A stretch of DNA of 64,000 nt from CAVPJC01 sp963705155 (GTDB lineage Bacteria; Chloroflexota; Anaerolineae; Anaerolineales; UBA4823), in assembly GCA_963705155.1 (NCBI GenBank), contig CAVPJC010000012.1, forward strand, positions 1 through 64,000. The letters are read 5' to 3'. The position numbers and the translations under genes were made by a program. Below the pieces are notes generated by a model. It saw only the letters and a list, made by a program, of their open reading frames with translations, searched no databases and was not told the origin of the DNA. Positions 28,167 through 37,589 of the stretch are shown in pieces. Position 1 is the stretch's first letter, and every line of letters starts with the position of its first letter.

Positions 28167-29003
28167 ATGAACATTAACCGCCTCCTTCACAAAGCCAACC
28201 TCATCCTCATCTACCTGCTTATCCTGGTGGCGGTGGTGCTGTCGATCTTCCCGATTGTGTACCTGCTCGTCACCTCCTTCAAACCTGCCGGGCTCACTTT
28301 TGCCATACCGCCGGTGTGGATCTTCACCCCCACACTGCAAAATTACCGGGATGTATTTGCCGGAGGCGCCTTCACCAAATATTTCCTCAACAGCCTGATT
28401 GTAGCTTCCAGCACCACCCTGATTGCATTGGTGCTGGGTTCATTTGCCGGGTATGGCTTTGCCCGCTTCAAATTTCGCGGCGCGACCAGTCTGCGCCTCA
28501 GCTCGCTCATCCCACAGATGCTGCCGCCCATCACCATCATTGTGCCGCTGTATGTGCTCTTCAACTCGTTGAAGTGGATCGATACCCCTCAGGCCCTGAT
28601 CATCTCCTACCTGACGTTTTCGATCCCTCTCGCCATCTGGATGACCACCGGTTTCTTTGCCGATGTGCCCGTCGAGCTGGAGGAATCGGCCATGATCGAC
28701 GGCTGCACCCGCCTGGGGGCTTTCTTCCGTATCAGCGTGCCCATTTCTGCACCCGGGTTAGCTGCCACCGCCATCCTGTGCTTCATTTACTGTTGGAACG
28801 AGTTTCTCTACGCTGTCATCCTCACCGGGCGAGATGCCCGCACCCTGCCGGTTACCATCACCAGCTTTATGACCAACAAAGCCATCCTGTGGGGGCGCAT
28901 CGCCGCCTCCGGCTCGTTGGTGCTGCTGCCGGTGCTCATCTTTGCCATCATTGCCCAGCGCTACCTTGTCCGTGGCCTGTCGCGCGGGGCAGTAAAAGGA
29001 TAA
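28167..29003 (+). CDS. sugar ABC transporter permease, MalG type
   Basis: The 278-residue partner permease has six helices, the typical opening FPIVYLLVTSFKP, the periplasmic AIPPVWIFTPTLQNY segment and the EAA-type loop LEESAMIDGCTRLGAFFRISVP. It ends next to the second isomerase-like gene, whose ATG follows the TAA immediately. With the binding protein and MalF-type subunit it forms a type I sugar importer. Confidence 0.93.
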   Translation: MNINRLLHKANLILIYLLILVAVVLSIFPIVYLLVTSFKPAGLTFAIPPVWIFTPTLQNYRDVFAGGAFTKYFLNSLIVASSTTLIALVLGSFAGYGFARFKFRGATSLRLSSLIPQMLPPITIIVPLYVLFNSLKWIDTPQALIISYLTFSIPLAIWMTTGFFADVPVELEESAMIDGCTRLGAFFRISVPISAPGLAATAILCFIYCWNEFLYAVILTGRDARTLPVTITSFMTNKAILWGRIAASGSLVLLPVLIFAIIAQRYLVRGLSRGAVKG

Positions 29004-30413
29004 ATGAACCCGCCTCAGATTGGTCTGATCCTGCTGCGCGCCGAGTGGTTCGAACTCGGTGGTGGCGCTGCCCGAGCTGGTGGAAGGCGTCCAACAGGAT
29101 GCCGCTGCCATCCAGCTGCAGCTCAGCCAGAGCCTCACTATTACCAACACCTGGGTGGTGAACTCGCCAACCTCACTTCAGCAGGCTGCCGCCGAAATCC
29201 GCAGCTCTGACCTGGATCTGTTTGTGCTGGCCTTTCAGGTGTGGGCCGAGGATTTCTACCTGCGACCGCTCCTGGATGCCCTGGCGGGGCGCCCCCTGGT
29301 GGTCTGGTGTTACCTGCCCTGGGAGCGTCCGCCCGCCAGCGCCACCTTTGTGGAGGTGCTGCGCGCTCCGGCCCGGTGGGTACGTTTGAAGGTCTGGGCA
29401 CGCTGCGCAACCTGGGGGCGCGCTTCACCTTCACCCACGGCCCGCCCGGAAGCCCGCGCCTGCAGGTCAGCCTGCACACAGCCGCCCGCGCGGCCCAGGT
29501 GAGCCGCCTGCTGCGCCGCGCTCGCATCGGTTTGCTGCCCGCCCGCAATGAGCAGATGCAGTCCACTTTTGTGGATGAATTCCGCCTGCTTCACCAGTTA
29601 GGCCCGGCTGTGGAGGTTCTCTCGGTAGGCGATCTGCACAGCGCTGCTAACCTGCTGCCGCAGATCGAGGTGACCGCTTTCATTCAGCACCTGCAGCAGC
29701 GCTACCCCATCCGCGGCGTCTCCGACGCCACCCTGCAGCAGGCGGCGCGCGTCTCGCTGGGCCTGGCCCATCTCGCCGCCGGGCGCGGCCTGGATGTTCT
29801 CTCGTTTAACGATATCGCTGCCGAGACACACCAGGTGTTCGGCCTGCGCCCGGCGCTTTACCCGCCGCTTTTCGACGAAGCCGGCATCGCCGTGGGCCTG
29901 GAGGGCGACCTGGGCGCCGCCACGGCTGCCTTCATCGTGCAGCGCCTGAGCGATTCGCCCGTTTTCTTCACCGAAATCTGGTATTGGGACGAGACCGAGA
30001 ATTACGTTGTCGGCGGGCACGCCGGGCCTCAAAATCCGGCCCTGGCTGCCCCCGGCAGCTGTTGGATCAGCCACGACTACGAGTATGCCCAGGCCGACCG
30101 TACAGAAGGCGCCCACCTGCAGTTCATCGCCCGCGCCGGGCGCGTCACCCTCTTCCAGCTGCGCGGCACGCCCACCGGCTGGCAGGCTCTGCTTGCCACG
30201 GGGGAATCGCTCGGCGCGCCGCCGCGCCTGGAAGGCTATCCGCATGCCGCCATCCGCCTGGATGCTCCCCTGGATCGCTTCGTGCGCCAGGTCGCCCGCG
30301 CCGGTTCCACCCAGCACTGGATCATGGCTTACGGCGACCTGCTCGTCGAGCTGGTGGCCTGGTGTGAGCTGGCAGGCGTGCCGCTCGAGCTCATCACAAA
30401 GGAGACTGCATGA
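29004..30413 (+). CDS. L-fucose/L-arabinose isomerase-like protein (copy 2), two frameshifts
   Basis: Three frames join end to end. MNPPQIGLILLRAEWFEL runs to an indel near 29060; VVALPELVEGVQQDAAAI and FVLAFQVWAEDFYLRPLLDA run to a second near 29385; then GTFEGLGTLRNLGARF continues to the end. The product of about 468 residues has the family features EAGIAVGLEGDLGAATAAFIV and the C-terminal STQHWIMAYGDLLVEL. It starts right after the MalG stop and its stop overlaps the next ATG, so it is part of the operon. It is only distantly similar to the protein at 23082. Confidence 0.72.
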
Positions 30414-31006
30414 CCCGCAAGGATCATATTGCTGCCCAGAATGCCGAAATTGCCGCCAGTCGAGATTTTGCGCATGTCCGCCGCCCGGCTAACGCCGTCA
30501 CCGATCAAGCCTGGATCAAGGAGCTGCTCCACCGCGGCGCAACCGGCATCCTGGCTACGGTCGCCGGCGCTCAGCCGTTCATTAACGTTCACAATTATGT
30601 CTATTCTGAGGCTGATCACTGTCTGTACTTCCACCGCGATCCGATCGGGCGCACCAGCGCCAACCTGGAGCGCAATCGCAGGGTATGTTACACCGTTCAC
30701 GAGATGGGCCGCATGTACGCCGGTAAAGACGCCCTGGAGTTCGGCGTGGAGTACCGCTCGGTGGTGATCTTTGGCACGGCCCGCCGTGTGGAGCTGGAAG
30801 AGGCCGCCCGCGCTTTGCGCCTGCTGATGGAAAAGTATGCTCCCCACCTGGAGTTTGGCGTCGATTACACCGCCTTCAAACCGCAGTGCCCGGCAGCCGC
30901 GGCGGTGTACCGCGTGGATATTGAATCTTGGTCGGGAAAGCGCAACGAAGTGGCTCCTGATCATCCGGGGGCCTACTGGTACGAGCAAGAACGCGTAGAA
31001 AGCTAA
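30410..31006 (+). CDS. pyridoxamine 5'-phosphate oxidase-related flavoprotein
   Basis: This 198-residue protein looks like the split-barrel FMN-binding family (NimA-like): GILATVAGAQPFINVHNYVY, CLYFHRDPIGRTSANLERNRRVCYTV, and VIFGTARRVELEEAARALR. Such proteins bind FMN or a related cofactor and reduce varied substrates or act as heme/F420 proteins. Its ATG overlaps the stop of the upstream gene by 4 bases. The role in the sugar operon is not evident. Confidence 0.8.
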   Translation: MTRKDHIAAQNAEIAASRDFAHVRRPANAVTDQAWIKELLHRGATGILATVAGAQPFINVHNYVYSEADHCLYFHRDPIGRTSANLERNRRVCYTVHEMGRMYAGKDALEFGVEYRSVVIFGTARRVELEEAARALRLLMEKYAPHLEFGVDYTAFKPQCPAAAAVYRVDIESWSGKRNEVAPDHPGAYWYEQERVES

Positions 31007-31019
31007 CCTTAAATAACCG

Positions 31020-31776
31020 GTGACGATTTTGAATTCTCCCTCCCTGGATGATTTATTGACCGCCCGGCGGGTCTTGTGCGTCCAGCCCCATTATGACGAT
31101 AATGACCTGGGCGCAGGCGGCGCCCTGGCGGCTCTGCACGACGCCGGAACCGAGCTGATCTATTTGACCGTCACAGATGACTTGATGGGTTTGGTGGATG
31201 CCAGCCTACCCGACGAAGCCGCCGCGGCGCAGCTCAAGGCCGAGCAGTCAGCCGCAGGCGCCATCATCGGGGTGGACCAGCAAATCTGGCTGGACTACCC
31301 GGACGCCGGTGAATATTCTGGCGTGGATCTGCGCCGCCGCATCATCCAGGCCATCCGCTCTTTGCGCCCAGATTGGCTCATCACCTGCGATCCATGGCTG
31401 CCCTATGAGGCCCACCGCGATCACCAGCGCGCCTGGCATGGCTGCCGCCGAGGCTGCCATCCTTTACAACCTTCCCCGCATCCGCACCAGCCCTGAGGTG
31501 GACGCCGCCTATACCCCTTATGATTTGCGCCTGGCTTTTTACCTCACATACAACCCCAACGTTTATTTTGATATCCGCGCGACCCGCCAACGCAAACACC
31601 GCGCCATCGATTGTTACACCGCCCAGTTCACGCCCACTTCAATGGCAGAGCTGCATATATTGCTCGAAGCCGCGGAGCGCCGCGCCGGGTTGGCCGGCGG
31701 CTGCGAGTACGCCGAGCCGCTCAAGCTGCTGCACCCGTGGCAGCTGCACATCCATTCCTACACAGCGGAGATGTAG
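31020..31776 (+). CDS. LmbE/PIG-L family deacetylase, frameshifted
   Basis: The N-terminal zinc motif is QPHYDDNDLGAGG (the family's PHPDD-like site, residues 22-34) and the second metal motif EAHRDHQ appears about 120 residues later. The frame changes near 31440, and the other frame finishes the protein with AILYNLPRIR and DCYTAQFTPTS. Members remove N-acetyl groups from amino sugars such as GlcNAc-inositol or chitobiose. With the aminotransferase this suggests an N-acetylated amino sugar as the operon's substrate. The start is GTG 31020. Confidence 0.8.
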
Positions 31777-31817
31777 CTGACCGCGTCTGACCGGGCGTAT
31801 CCGTACTGAAATTTGTT

Positions 31818-32651
31818 TTACTCCGCAGTTATCTGCACCGGCCCGGCAGCTGGCCTGGATTTGCGGCTCAACACAACCGCAATGATCCCGGTCATGTAGG
31901 CCGCGTAGGCAATCACCTCGCTGAGCGACGGGTTGCCGTTGTAGCCCACCAGCGCCTTCAGCAAAAGCCCCAGCTCGCTCCGATCGCTCAACAGCCAGTT
32001 GATATCCCACAGCGGATCCACCAGAGCCGGGATAATTCCCGCTTCGTTAAATTCATGCACACTCACCGCCACCAACCCGCCGGCAAAAATAATCAGCAAG
32101 GCGTTGGTCACCAGGAAAAAGCGGCGCACATTCAGCCTGCGGGTGGAGGTAAAAAGCATCCAGCCCAGGATGCCGGCCGCAGCCAGCCCTGCCAGCGCAC
32201 CGGCCATTGTCTCACACGGGCTGGAGGTTTTCTCCACCGCCAGCAGGAACAACGCCAGCTCAATCCCCTCCCGGAAGACCGCCAGAAACGCCAGGGCAAA
32301 CAACCCGCTGCCTTTGCCGCCGCGCACCGCATCCCTGGTTTTGGCTTCGATCTCACCCTTAAGGTTGCGCGAAGATTGGTGCACCCATACGATCATCCAG
32401 GTCAGTACACCCGCCGCCAGGAGCATGGCGATGCCCTCGAAGATTTCTTCACCCCTGCCTTCAAACTGCAGCCCCAGGCGGTTCAACCCGATCGCCGCCA
32501 ACAGGCTCAGGAACACTGCCAGACCGCCCCCGCTCCAAACCATGCGGTTGAGGTGGGAACGTTTTAGCTTACTCAGGACACCCAGCACAATTCCCAGGAC
32601 GAGAGCCGCTTCCAGACCCTCGCGCAACGATAAAAGGAAACTTGCCATCAT
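31818..32651 (-). CDS. FTR1-family high-affinity iron permease
   Basis: The 277-residue membrane protein carries two REGxE iron-binding motifs: REGLEAALV at residues 10-18 and REGIELALF near residue 127. It has about seven helices, as in EfeU/Ftr1. It should carry ferric iron across the cytoplasmic membrane after ferroxidation. No EfeO or EfeB partner is encoded here. It is divergent from the DtxR-type regulator, with an operator-like palindrome in the shared gap, so repression by iron or manganese is likely. Confidence 0.9.
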   Translation of the reverse strand: MMASFLLSLREGLEAALVLGIVLGVLSKLKRSHLNRMVWSGGGLAVFLSLLAAIGLNRLGLQFEGRGEEIFEGIAMLLAAGVLTWMIVWVHQSSRNLKGEIEAKTRDAVRGGKGSGLFALAFLAVFREGIELALFLLAVEKTSSPCETMAGALAGLAAAGILGWMLFTSTRRLNVRRFFLVTNALLIIFAGGLVAVSVHEFNEAGIIPALVDPLWDINWLLSDRSELGLLLKALVGYNGNPSLSEVIAYAAYMTGIIAVVLSRKSRPAAGPVQITAE

Positions 32652-32786
32652 GATGTTCCGCCTCCAGATTGGGGTGAGTCAGGTTGGATGCTCGCAGCCC
32701 GGCCCGCTTGACTTCCCAAACTGGCGTGATAGAATGGGTTTAATAGTTTGGGGCAAGCGAGAATGTAAGTATATGATAACGTTTTT

Positions 32787-32804
32787 AGTTAGTCAAGATT
32801 AACT
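32787..32804. promoter_or_regulatory. candidate DtxR/MntR-type operator
   Basis: AGTTA (32787-32791) and TAACT (32800-32804) are inverted around 8 bases within an AT-rich segment between the iron permease and its likely regulator. The form resembles the palindromes bound by DtxR-family repressors. Assignment rests on position and symmetry. Confidence 0.5.
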
Positions 32805-32827
32805 TTTGTTTATCGAAGGGGCACAGC

Positions 32828-33526
32828 ATGAGCCATCACGCGCATTCACCGGAAGAGACCAGGCCGACCTACACCGTGGAAAATTATTTGATGACCATGT
32901 ATGTGATGGAACGCGATTATGGCGAGATCATCGCCGCCCGCCTGGCTGAAATGCTCAACGTGGCTCCGGCCACCGTGGCGATGACCCTCAAGCGTATGGA
33001 ACGCGATAACTGGATCACTGGCACAGGCCGCAAAGCCGTGCATCTGACCGAAACCGGCCTGGCGGCGGCGCATTCGGTCACCCGACGGCACATGCTCACC
33101 GAATGGCTGCTGGTGAGTGTCCTTAAGGTGCCTCTGCCTAACATTCACGATGAGGCCCACGGCATCGAGCACGCCATCTCCCCCCAGCTCGAAGAACGCA
33201 TGCGCGCCATCCTCGGCGACCCGCAGGTTTGCCCGCACGGCAATCCTTTCCCCGGCTGCGAGCACGTCACCAGCCAGTGGATCGCCCTGACCGATTTATC
33301 AAGCGGCGAAACCATGATCATCCGGCGCATCCATGAATTTGCCGAGGATAATCCGGAATTGCTCAGATTCCTGATTGAGAACGGCGTCCTGCCCGGCGCC
33401 AGGGCGCAGATGCTGGATATCCTGCCCTTTAACCAGACCCTCACCATCCGCGTCAATGAAAAGCCTGTTACCCTCGGGTTTCCAACGGCGTGCTTCATCT
33501 TTGCCGAGCGGGTGCAAGCCGCCTGA
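32828..33526 (+). CDS. DtxR-family metal-dependent repressor
   Basis: The 232-residue protein has the DtxR layout: an N-terminal winged helix (YTVENYLMTMYVMERDYGEI, ARLAEMLNVAPATVAMTLKRM), a dimerisation and metal-binding domain (HDEAHGIEHAISPQLEERM, VCPHGNPFPGCEH), and a C-terminal FeoA/SH3-like domain. The EAHGIEH and C-P-H-G segments supply the usual metal ligands. It should bind DNA when loaded with Fe2+ or Mn2+ and control the divergent FTR1 gene and itself. GAAGGGG lies upstream of the ATG. Confidence 0.9.
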   Translation: MSHHAHSPEETRPTYTVENYLMTMYVMERDYGEIIAARLAEMLNVAPATVAMTLKRMERDNWITGTGRKAVHLTETGLAAAHSVTRRHMLTEWLLVSVLKVPLPNIHDEAHGIEHAISPQLEERMRAILGDPQVCPHGNPFPGCEHVTSQWIALTDLSSGETMIIRRIHEFAEDNPELLRFLIENGVLPGARAQMLDILPFNQTLTIRVNEKPVTLGFPTACFIFAERVQAA

Positions 33527-33536
33527 CCACCGGCGC

Positions 33537-34331
33537 TCAACTGGCGCGTTCCTCAAGCCTGAGCACGGCGGTTAAAGGATAATGATCCGACGGGTACAGG
33601 CCCCCCCGGCTGGTACGGTCGATTGCCGCCTCCAACACCTGGAAAGGCGCGGAGGCGAGGATCCAATCGATGGGCGCAAGCTGATCTGGCTGCCCAAAGC
33701 CGTGGTAAGTGCCTTCCTCACCGCCGCTCCCCGCATGAATCGCCCGGTAAACATCGCTGAGCACACCACCGGAGGCCAGGAAGGCGTAGGCGGGCGAGTC
33801 TTTCCCGGCGTTGAAATCCCCCGTTATCACCACCGCACGTTGGTCAACGATCCCAGCCACCCATCGCTGCAGCAGCCGGGCTGACATTTCAATCGCCTCA
33901 TCCGTGCCGTAATCCAGGTGGGTGTTCAAAAACACAATGCCCGGGCCGCCGTCGTTGGGCAGCAGCTCCACCCAGGTGGCCGTGCGTGCAAAGACGCTTC
34001 CCCAACTTTTGCTTCCGGCTATCTCCGGGGTCTCACTCAACCAGAAATGCCCGCGCTTCACTTCGCTGAAGCTTGATTGCAGATACAGCAGCGGGGCCAT
34101 TTCGGCGTCGGTCGTCCCGCCTCCGGCGCGCCGCACCCCGATAAACTCATACTCGGGCAGCTGGCCACGCACATAGGCGGCCTGTGCGTCGTCGCGGCAC
34201 TCCTGCAGACCCAACAAATCGGGCTTAAAGGCGTGGATGCGCTCAATCACCAGCGCCTTGCGCCGGTGCCAACGGTTGCTGCCATCTGGGGCAAGGCCGT
34301 AACGAATATTAAAACTCATCACCCGGATCAT
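33537..34331 (-). CDS. endonuclease/exonuclease/phosphatase-family protein
   Basis: All EEP-fold motifs are visible in 264 residues: VMSFNIRYG (Asn), LLGLQECRDD (metal Glu), NTHLDYG, ITGDFNAGKDS (catalytic Asp/Asn) and SDHYPLTAVL (catalytic His). It should cleave a phosphodiester or phosphomonoester with Mg2+. No signal peptide is seen, so it is cytoplasmic. The substrate is not predictable. It converges on the DtxR gene with only 10 bp between. Confidence 0.88.
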   Translation of the reverse strand: MIRVMSFNIRYGLAPDGSNRWHRRKALVIERIHAFKPDLLGLQECRDDAQAAYVRGQLPEYEFIGVRRAGGGTTDAEMAPLLYLQSSFSEVKRGHFWLSETPEIAGSKSWGSVFARTATWVELLPNDGGPGIVFLNTHLDYGTDEAIEMSARLLQRWVAGIVDQRAVVITGDFNAGKDSPAYAFLASGGVLSDVYRAIHAGSGGEEGTYHGFGQPDQLAPIDWILASAPFQVLEAAIDRTSRGGLYPSDHYPLTAVLRLEERAS

Positions 34332-34688
34332 TGTTGTTTGGGTTCCTCTGTCACCCCGCCTGCGAATGTTAAAGATTTGCTCGTTCCCAGGCTGGTGGTC
34401 GTGATTTCAATTTGATCTGAATTTTAATCGAGAATAGCCGGTGTTTGAGCTAAAAAAAAGCGCTCTCCACCAAACGCTGGTCTCTTTCTGGTCTTAATTG
34501 CATCCCCGCAGTGGGCTTGGTTGGAATGGGGTTACAAAAGGATGATTTTTGCAGCCTGCGCTTCAGAATTTAGAACATATGTGCTATTTTAACGCTGTCT
34601 CCCGGCGCGTTGCGCCAACAAGCCCCAACCCTCTCCGATACGTGCTCCGATGTGGCCCGCGCCGGGAGCGAGCACCTCAAGGAACTGC
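34332..34688. other. intergenic region at the left edge of the phage-like module
   Basis: About 350 bases hold no convincing gene. AGAACATATGTGCT (34572-34585) is a near-palindrome that resembles SOS boxes of the GAAC-N4-GTTC type with one changed position. A GC-rich stretch (34600-34665) precedes the first module gene. No tRNA or direct-repeat attachment site is seen. Confidence 0.45.
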
Positions 34689-35033
34689 ATGAACCCTCCG
34701 ACTCCCTCTCAACTCAAACCCACATTCCGCCCCGAACCGCGCCCTTCTCCAGAACGTAATCGGCGCCCTGCTCCTGCCCGCGCCTCCACCCACAGCCTGC
34801 ACGCCGAAATTGAAACGCTGCGCGCCATCTTGCTGCGTGTTTTGCACGCTTCTGGTGAGACGGTTACGGATCTCGACCAATGGATCGGCCTGCTGCAAGC
34901 CCTGGCTTCAGCCTCCACCCGCCTGGCCGGGCTGCTCGCCTCCCGACGCAGCCTGGACAGCAAAGACGGGCTTCCCGTCCTGGGGCGCGCCCTGGCTGAG
35001 CTGATCAGAGAATGGAAACACGATGGATCCTGA
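34689..35033 (+). CDS. small helical protein upstream of terminase (terminase small subunit candidate)
   Basis: The 114-residue protein has a Pro/Arg-rich N-terminus (1-35) and then helices (LHAEIETLRAILLRVLHASG, LDQWIGLLQALASASTRLAG, GRALAELIREW). The position just before the terminase gene and the size fit a small terminase subunit, but no helix-turn-helix is obvious. An open frame of 75 codons overlaps its end at 35023-35250 and may be a real coupled gene. Confidence 0.45.
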   Translation: MNPPTPSQLKPTFRPEPRPSPERNRRPAPARASTHSLHAEIETLRAILLRVLHASGETVTDLDQWIGLLQALASASTRLAGLLASRRSLDSKDGLPVLGRALAELIREWKHDGS

Positions 35034-35250
35034 CCCCTGCAGCGTGTACCAGCACACCTGTGCCATACCTCCCCGGCATTTTTCCACCGCCTTGCGCCGC
35101 TGCCGCCTACGCCCTCAGGCGGGCGACCATGCGGTATTCAGTTTGTTTGACCGGGATTTCCAGGTGACTCTCGTATGGTGCCAGGTAAGGTGGGAACTGC
35201 CGGCCTTGCTGCCGGGCGTTGACCGTAGTTATGACGCGAGTGAACTTTAG
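35023..35250 (+). CDS. possible short protein overlapping the terminase start
   Basis: A 75-codon frame begins inside the end of the previous gene and runs past the proposed terminase start. It contains FSTALRRCRLRPQAGDHAVF and a hydrophobic DFQVTLVW segment. Given how often frames change in this region, it could be a fragment of a longer broken protein. No family is recognised. Confidence 0.25.
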   Translation: MDPDPCSVYQHTCAIPPRHFSTALRRCRLRPQAGDHAVFSLFDRDFQVTLVWCQVRWELPALLPGVDRSYDASEL

Positions 35251-36801
35251 CCGGAGAGAAAATGCACAGGAGGATGCGTCACACTTCATCAATAATCTGC
35301 TCAAGGACATCACCTGGGTTACCCGGGTCTCCGGCCTTCGGCTCCGCCCCTACCAGGTGGATGTAGCCAAGGCCATAGCTGAATTCGTCATCAAGAGACT
35401 CGGCCTCTCGATCGTGGTCATCTTCCCGCGCCAGTCCGGTAAGAACGAATTGCAGGCCCAGATAGAAACCTACCTCATGGTGATCTTTTCCACCCTGAAC
35501 GCCGAGATGGTTAAGGTCTCTCCGACCTGGAAACCGCAAAGCCTGAATGCCATGCGCCGGCTGGAGAGAGTGTTAAGCCGCAACCTGATCACCATCCGGC
35601 AGCTGGAAGAAAGAATCAGGCTACATCTACCGCTACAACACCGCCCGCATGTTCTTCTTTTCCGGCAGCCCCGAAGCCAACATCGTGGGCGCCACCGCTT
35701 CAACCTTGCTCGAAGTCGACGAAGCCCAGGACGTGACCATCACCAAGTTCGACAAAGACATCGCACCGATGGCGGCCAGCACCAACGCAACCCGCGTATT
35801 CTGGGGCACCGCCTGGACCAGCCGCACGCTCTTGCGCGTGAGCTCCGCGCCGCCCGCAAAGCCCAGCAGAAAGACGGAGTTCGCCGCGTGTTTGTGCTCG
35901 ACGCCGAAGACGTGGCCGAGCACGTGCCAGACTACGGCATTTTCGTTAAAGCCCAGGTAGACCGACTTGGCCGCATGCACCCCATGATCCGCACGCAATA
36001 TTACTCAGAAGAGATCGACGCCGAGGGCAGCTTCTTCACTCCCCGCCGGTTGGCTCTCATGCAGGGCACACAGCAGCGCAGCCGCACCCCGCAGCCCGGC
36101 AAGCTGTACGCGCTCTTGCTCGACGTCGCAGGCGAAGACGAGTCCGATACCAGCACCGTCGTTAAGCTGCTGGCAGGTCCAACCAACCCGGCGCGTGACA
36201 GCACCGCCTTGACGATCATCGAAATCGACTTATCCACCCTGGCAGACCCCATCGTAAGAGCCCCAACCTACCGGGTGGTCGACCGTCACGCCTGGCTGGG
36301 TGTCAAGCACTCGACCATCTACCCGCAGATCACGCGCCCTGGCCGACCAATGGAGCCCGCGTTATATCGTGGTCGACGCAACCGGAATAGGCGCAGGCCT
36401 GGCATCCTTCCTGGAGAACGCATACCCGACGCGGGTTATTCCATTTATCTTCAACAGCAAAACCAAATCCGACTTAGGTTGGTAGCTTTATAACCGTCAT
36501 CGAAACCGGACGTTACAAAGACTGGGACAACAGCAAGATCGTCAAAGACGAACAGTCGGAGTTTTACAACCAATGCCAGTTCTGCCAGTCCGAAATCGTC
36601 ATCGGCCCGGAACACAAGCTAAAGTGGAGTGTGCCCGATGGCACACGCGACCCCGCCACCGGCGATCTGGTTCACGACGATTGGATTATGTCGGCCGCTT
36701 TATGCGCCGTGCTCGACGCTCAGCCGTGGTCAGTCGCAGGAGCCCCGCTGGTCCTGCAAGCCCCCGACCCATTAGCCGAAATGGACAGGGCAAGGTATTA
36801 G
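35231..36801 (+). CDS. phage terminase large subunit, at least four frameshifts
   Basis: Joined frames give a complete terminase of about 520 residues. The ATPase part has Walker A VVIFPRQSGKNE, then (after an indel near 35610) SGYIYRYNTARMFFFSGSPE and Walker B LLEVDEAQDV, with the coupling segment STNATRVFWGTAW. After a shift near 35828 the linker and RNase H-like nuclease start follow (GKLYALLLDVAGEDESDTS). Shifts near 36320 and 36485 lead to PRYIVVDATGIGAGLASFL and HDDWIMSAALCAVL, ending at the TAG at 36799-36801. It packages DNA into proheads. Catalytic acids are all present, which argues against old decay. Confidence 0.85.
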
Positions 36802-36804
36802 CTA

Positions 36805-37111
36805 ATGAGACTTTCACGGTTTCACCATCCCCGACGGCGCTTACCTTCCGCCAGAGCTGATTTACCTGCTGCCTCATATCAGCGGACGCTGGATCATATG
36901 AAGTGTTCTTAATCAGCCTGTCATCTACCACAACACGCAGATTGGGGGGAGTGAGCCGTTATCCGTGACCGACATTGAACGCGTATCAGCGGCCTTGCCC
37001 GACCAGTCGGTCATCACCGCCACGGCCAAGATTGCAGGCCTGGCGGTTATTCCTAGACTTGCCAATATAATCGGTAATTCCTATACCTACTATTCCTGGT
37101 TATCAGGCTAG
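36805..37111 (+). CDS. small conserved module protein, frame broken
   Basis: One frame reads FHGFTIPDGAYLPPELIYLL and PHISGRW, passes an in-frame stop, then continues QPVIYHNTQIGGSEPLSVTD and IERVSAALPDQSVITATAKI to a TAG at 37109. The two halves make a plausible soluble protein of about 95 residues if a pair of compensating indels near 36900 is allowed. Its role is unknown. The stop codon is the first base triplet of the first TAGTCC repeat. Confidence 0.4.
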
Positions 37112-37183
37112 TCCAAAAATTAGACTACCCAGCAACCCCAGGTAGTCCAAAAATTGAGACCAGTCGCTAGTCCAAAAATTAGA
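37109..37183. repeat. three direct copies of a 16-bp TAGTCC repeat
   Basis: TAGTCCAAAAATTAGA occurs at 37109-37124 and 37168-37183, and with one change at 37143-37158. Start-to-start distances are 34 and 25 bp. They sit directly before the gene at 37196 and could be protein-binding sites or iterons. Confidence 0.75.
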
Positions 37184-37195
37184 GCCAGCGGAGGA

Positions 37196-37399
37196 ATGAT
37201 GATACTTACAGATGATGAACTTGAATTGATTGAATGGAGAGCTGGTCGTGGACTCACACTTTGCAAAGTGCAACCACTTTTAGGAAGTCAGTATGCTATT
37301 CAGGTTATCAATCAGGATGTGCCAAAAATGCTGGCGGAAATCAGGCTGCAACGCAAAGAAATCGAAAGGCTGACAGGGCATTATCCAACAACATCATGA
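37196..37399 (+). CDS. small hypothetical protein, 67 aa
   Basis: A GGAGGA ribosome site lies immediately before the ATG. The product is acidic and then basic (TDDELELIEWRAGRGLTL, AEIRLQRKEIERLTGHY), probably with a coiled-coil-like C-terminal helix. A possible 22-codon frame (37396-37464) overlaps its stop as ATGA. No family recognised. Confidence 0.5.
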   Translation: MMILTDDELELIEWRAGRGLTLCKVQPLLGSQYAIQVINQDVPKMLAEIRLQRKEIERLTGHYPTTS

Positions 37400-37510
37400 A
37401 ATCGGATACATGGCGCCGGACATTGGAAACATGGGGAGATTGCGAAAGTTTGCAAGAAGAATAGAGTTTTCGAATAGCACCGATAAGACATCTTACGAGA
37501 CCTATACCTG

Positions 37511-37580
37511 ATCTGTGTTCATCTGTGTTCATCTGTGGTTAAAGGTTTTTGCTCTTCTTTGCGCCTTCGCGGTTAAAGGA
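37511..37580 (+). repeat. double leader repeat (ATCTGTG type plus TTTGCG type) before the GH25 gene
   Basis: Two exact ATCTGTGTTC units and one ATCTGTGGTT unit, followed by AAAGG, span 37511-37545. A TTTGCG-type copy ends in GGTTAAAGGA at 37571-37580, 9 nt before the ATG at 37590. The AAAGGA tail can serve as the ribosome site. Confidence 0.85.
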
Positions 37581-37589
37581 TTTTGACCC

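Noticed and set aside
37109..37183. CRISPR-like reading of the spaced TAGTCC repeats
   Set aside because: Only three copies of 16 bp, uneven spacers of 9-18 bp and no cas genes.
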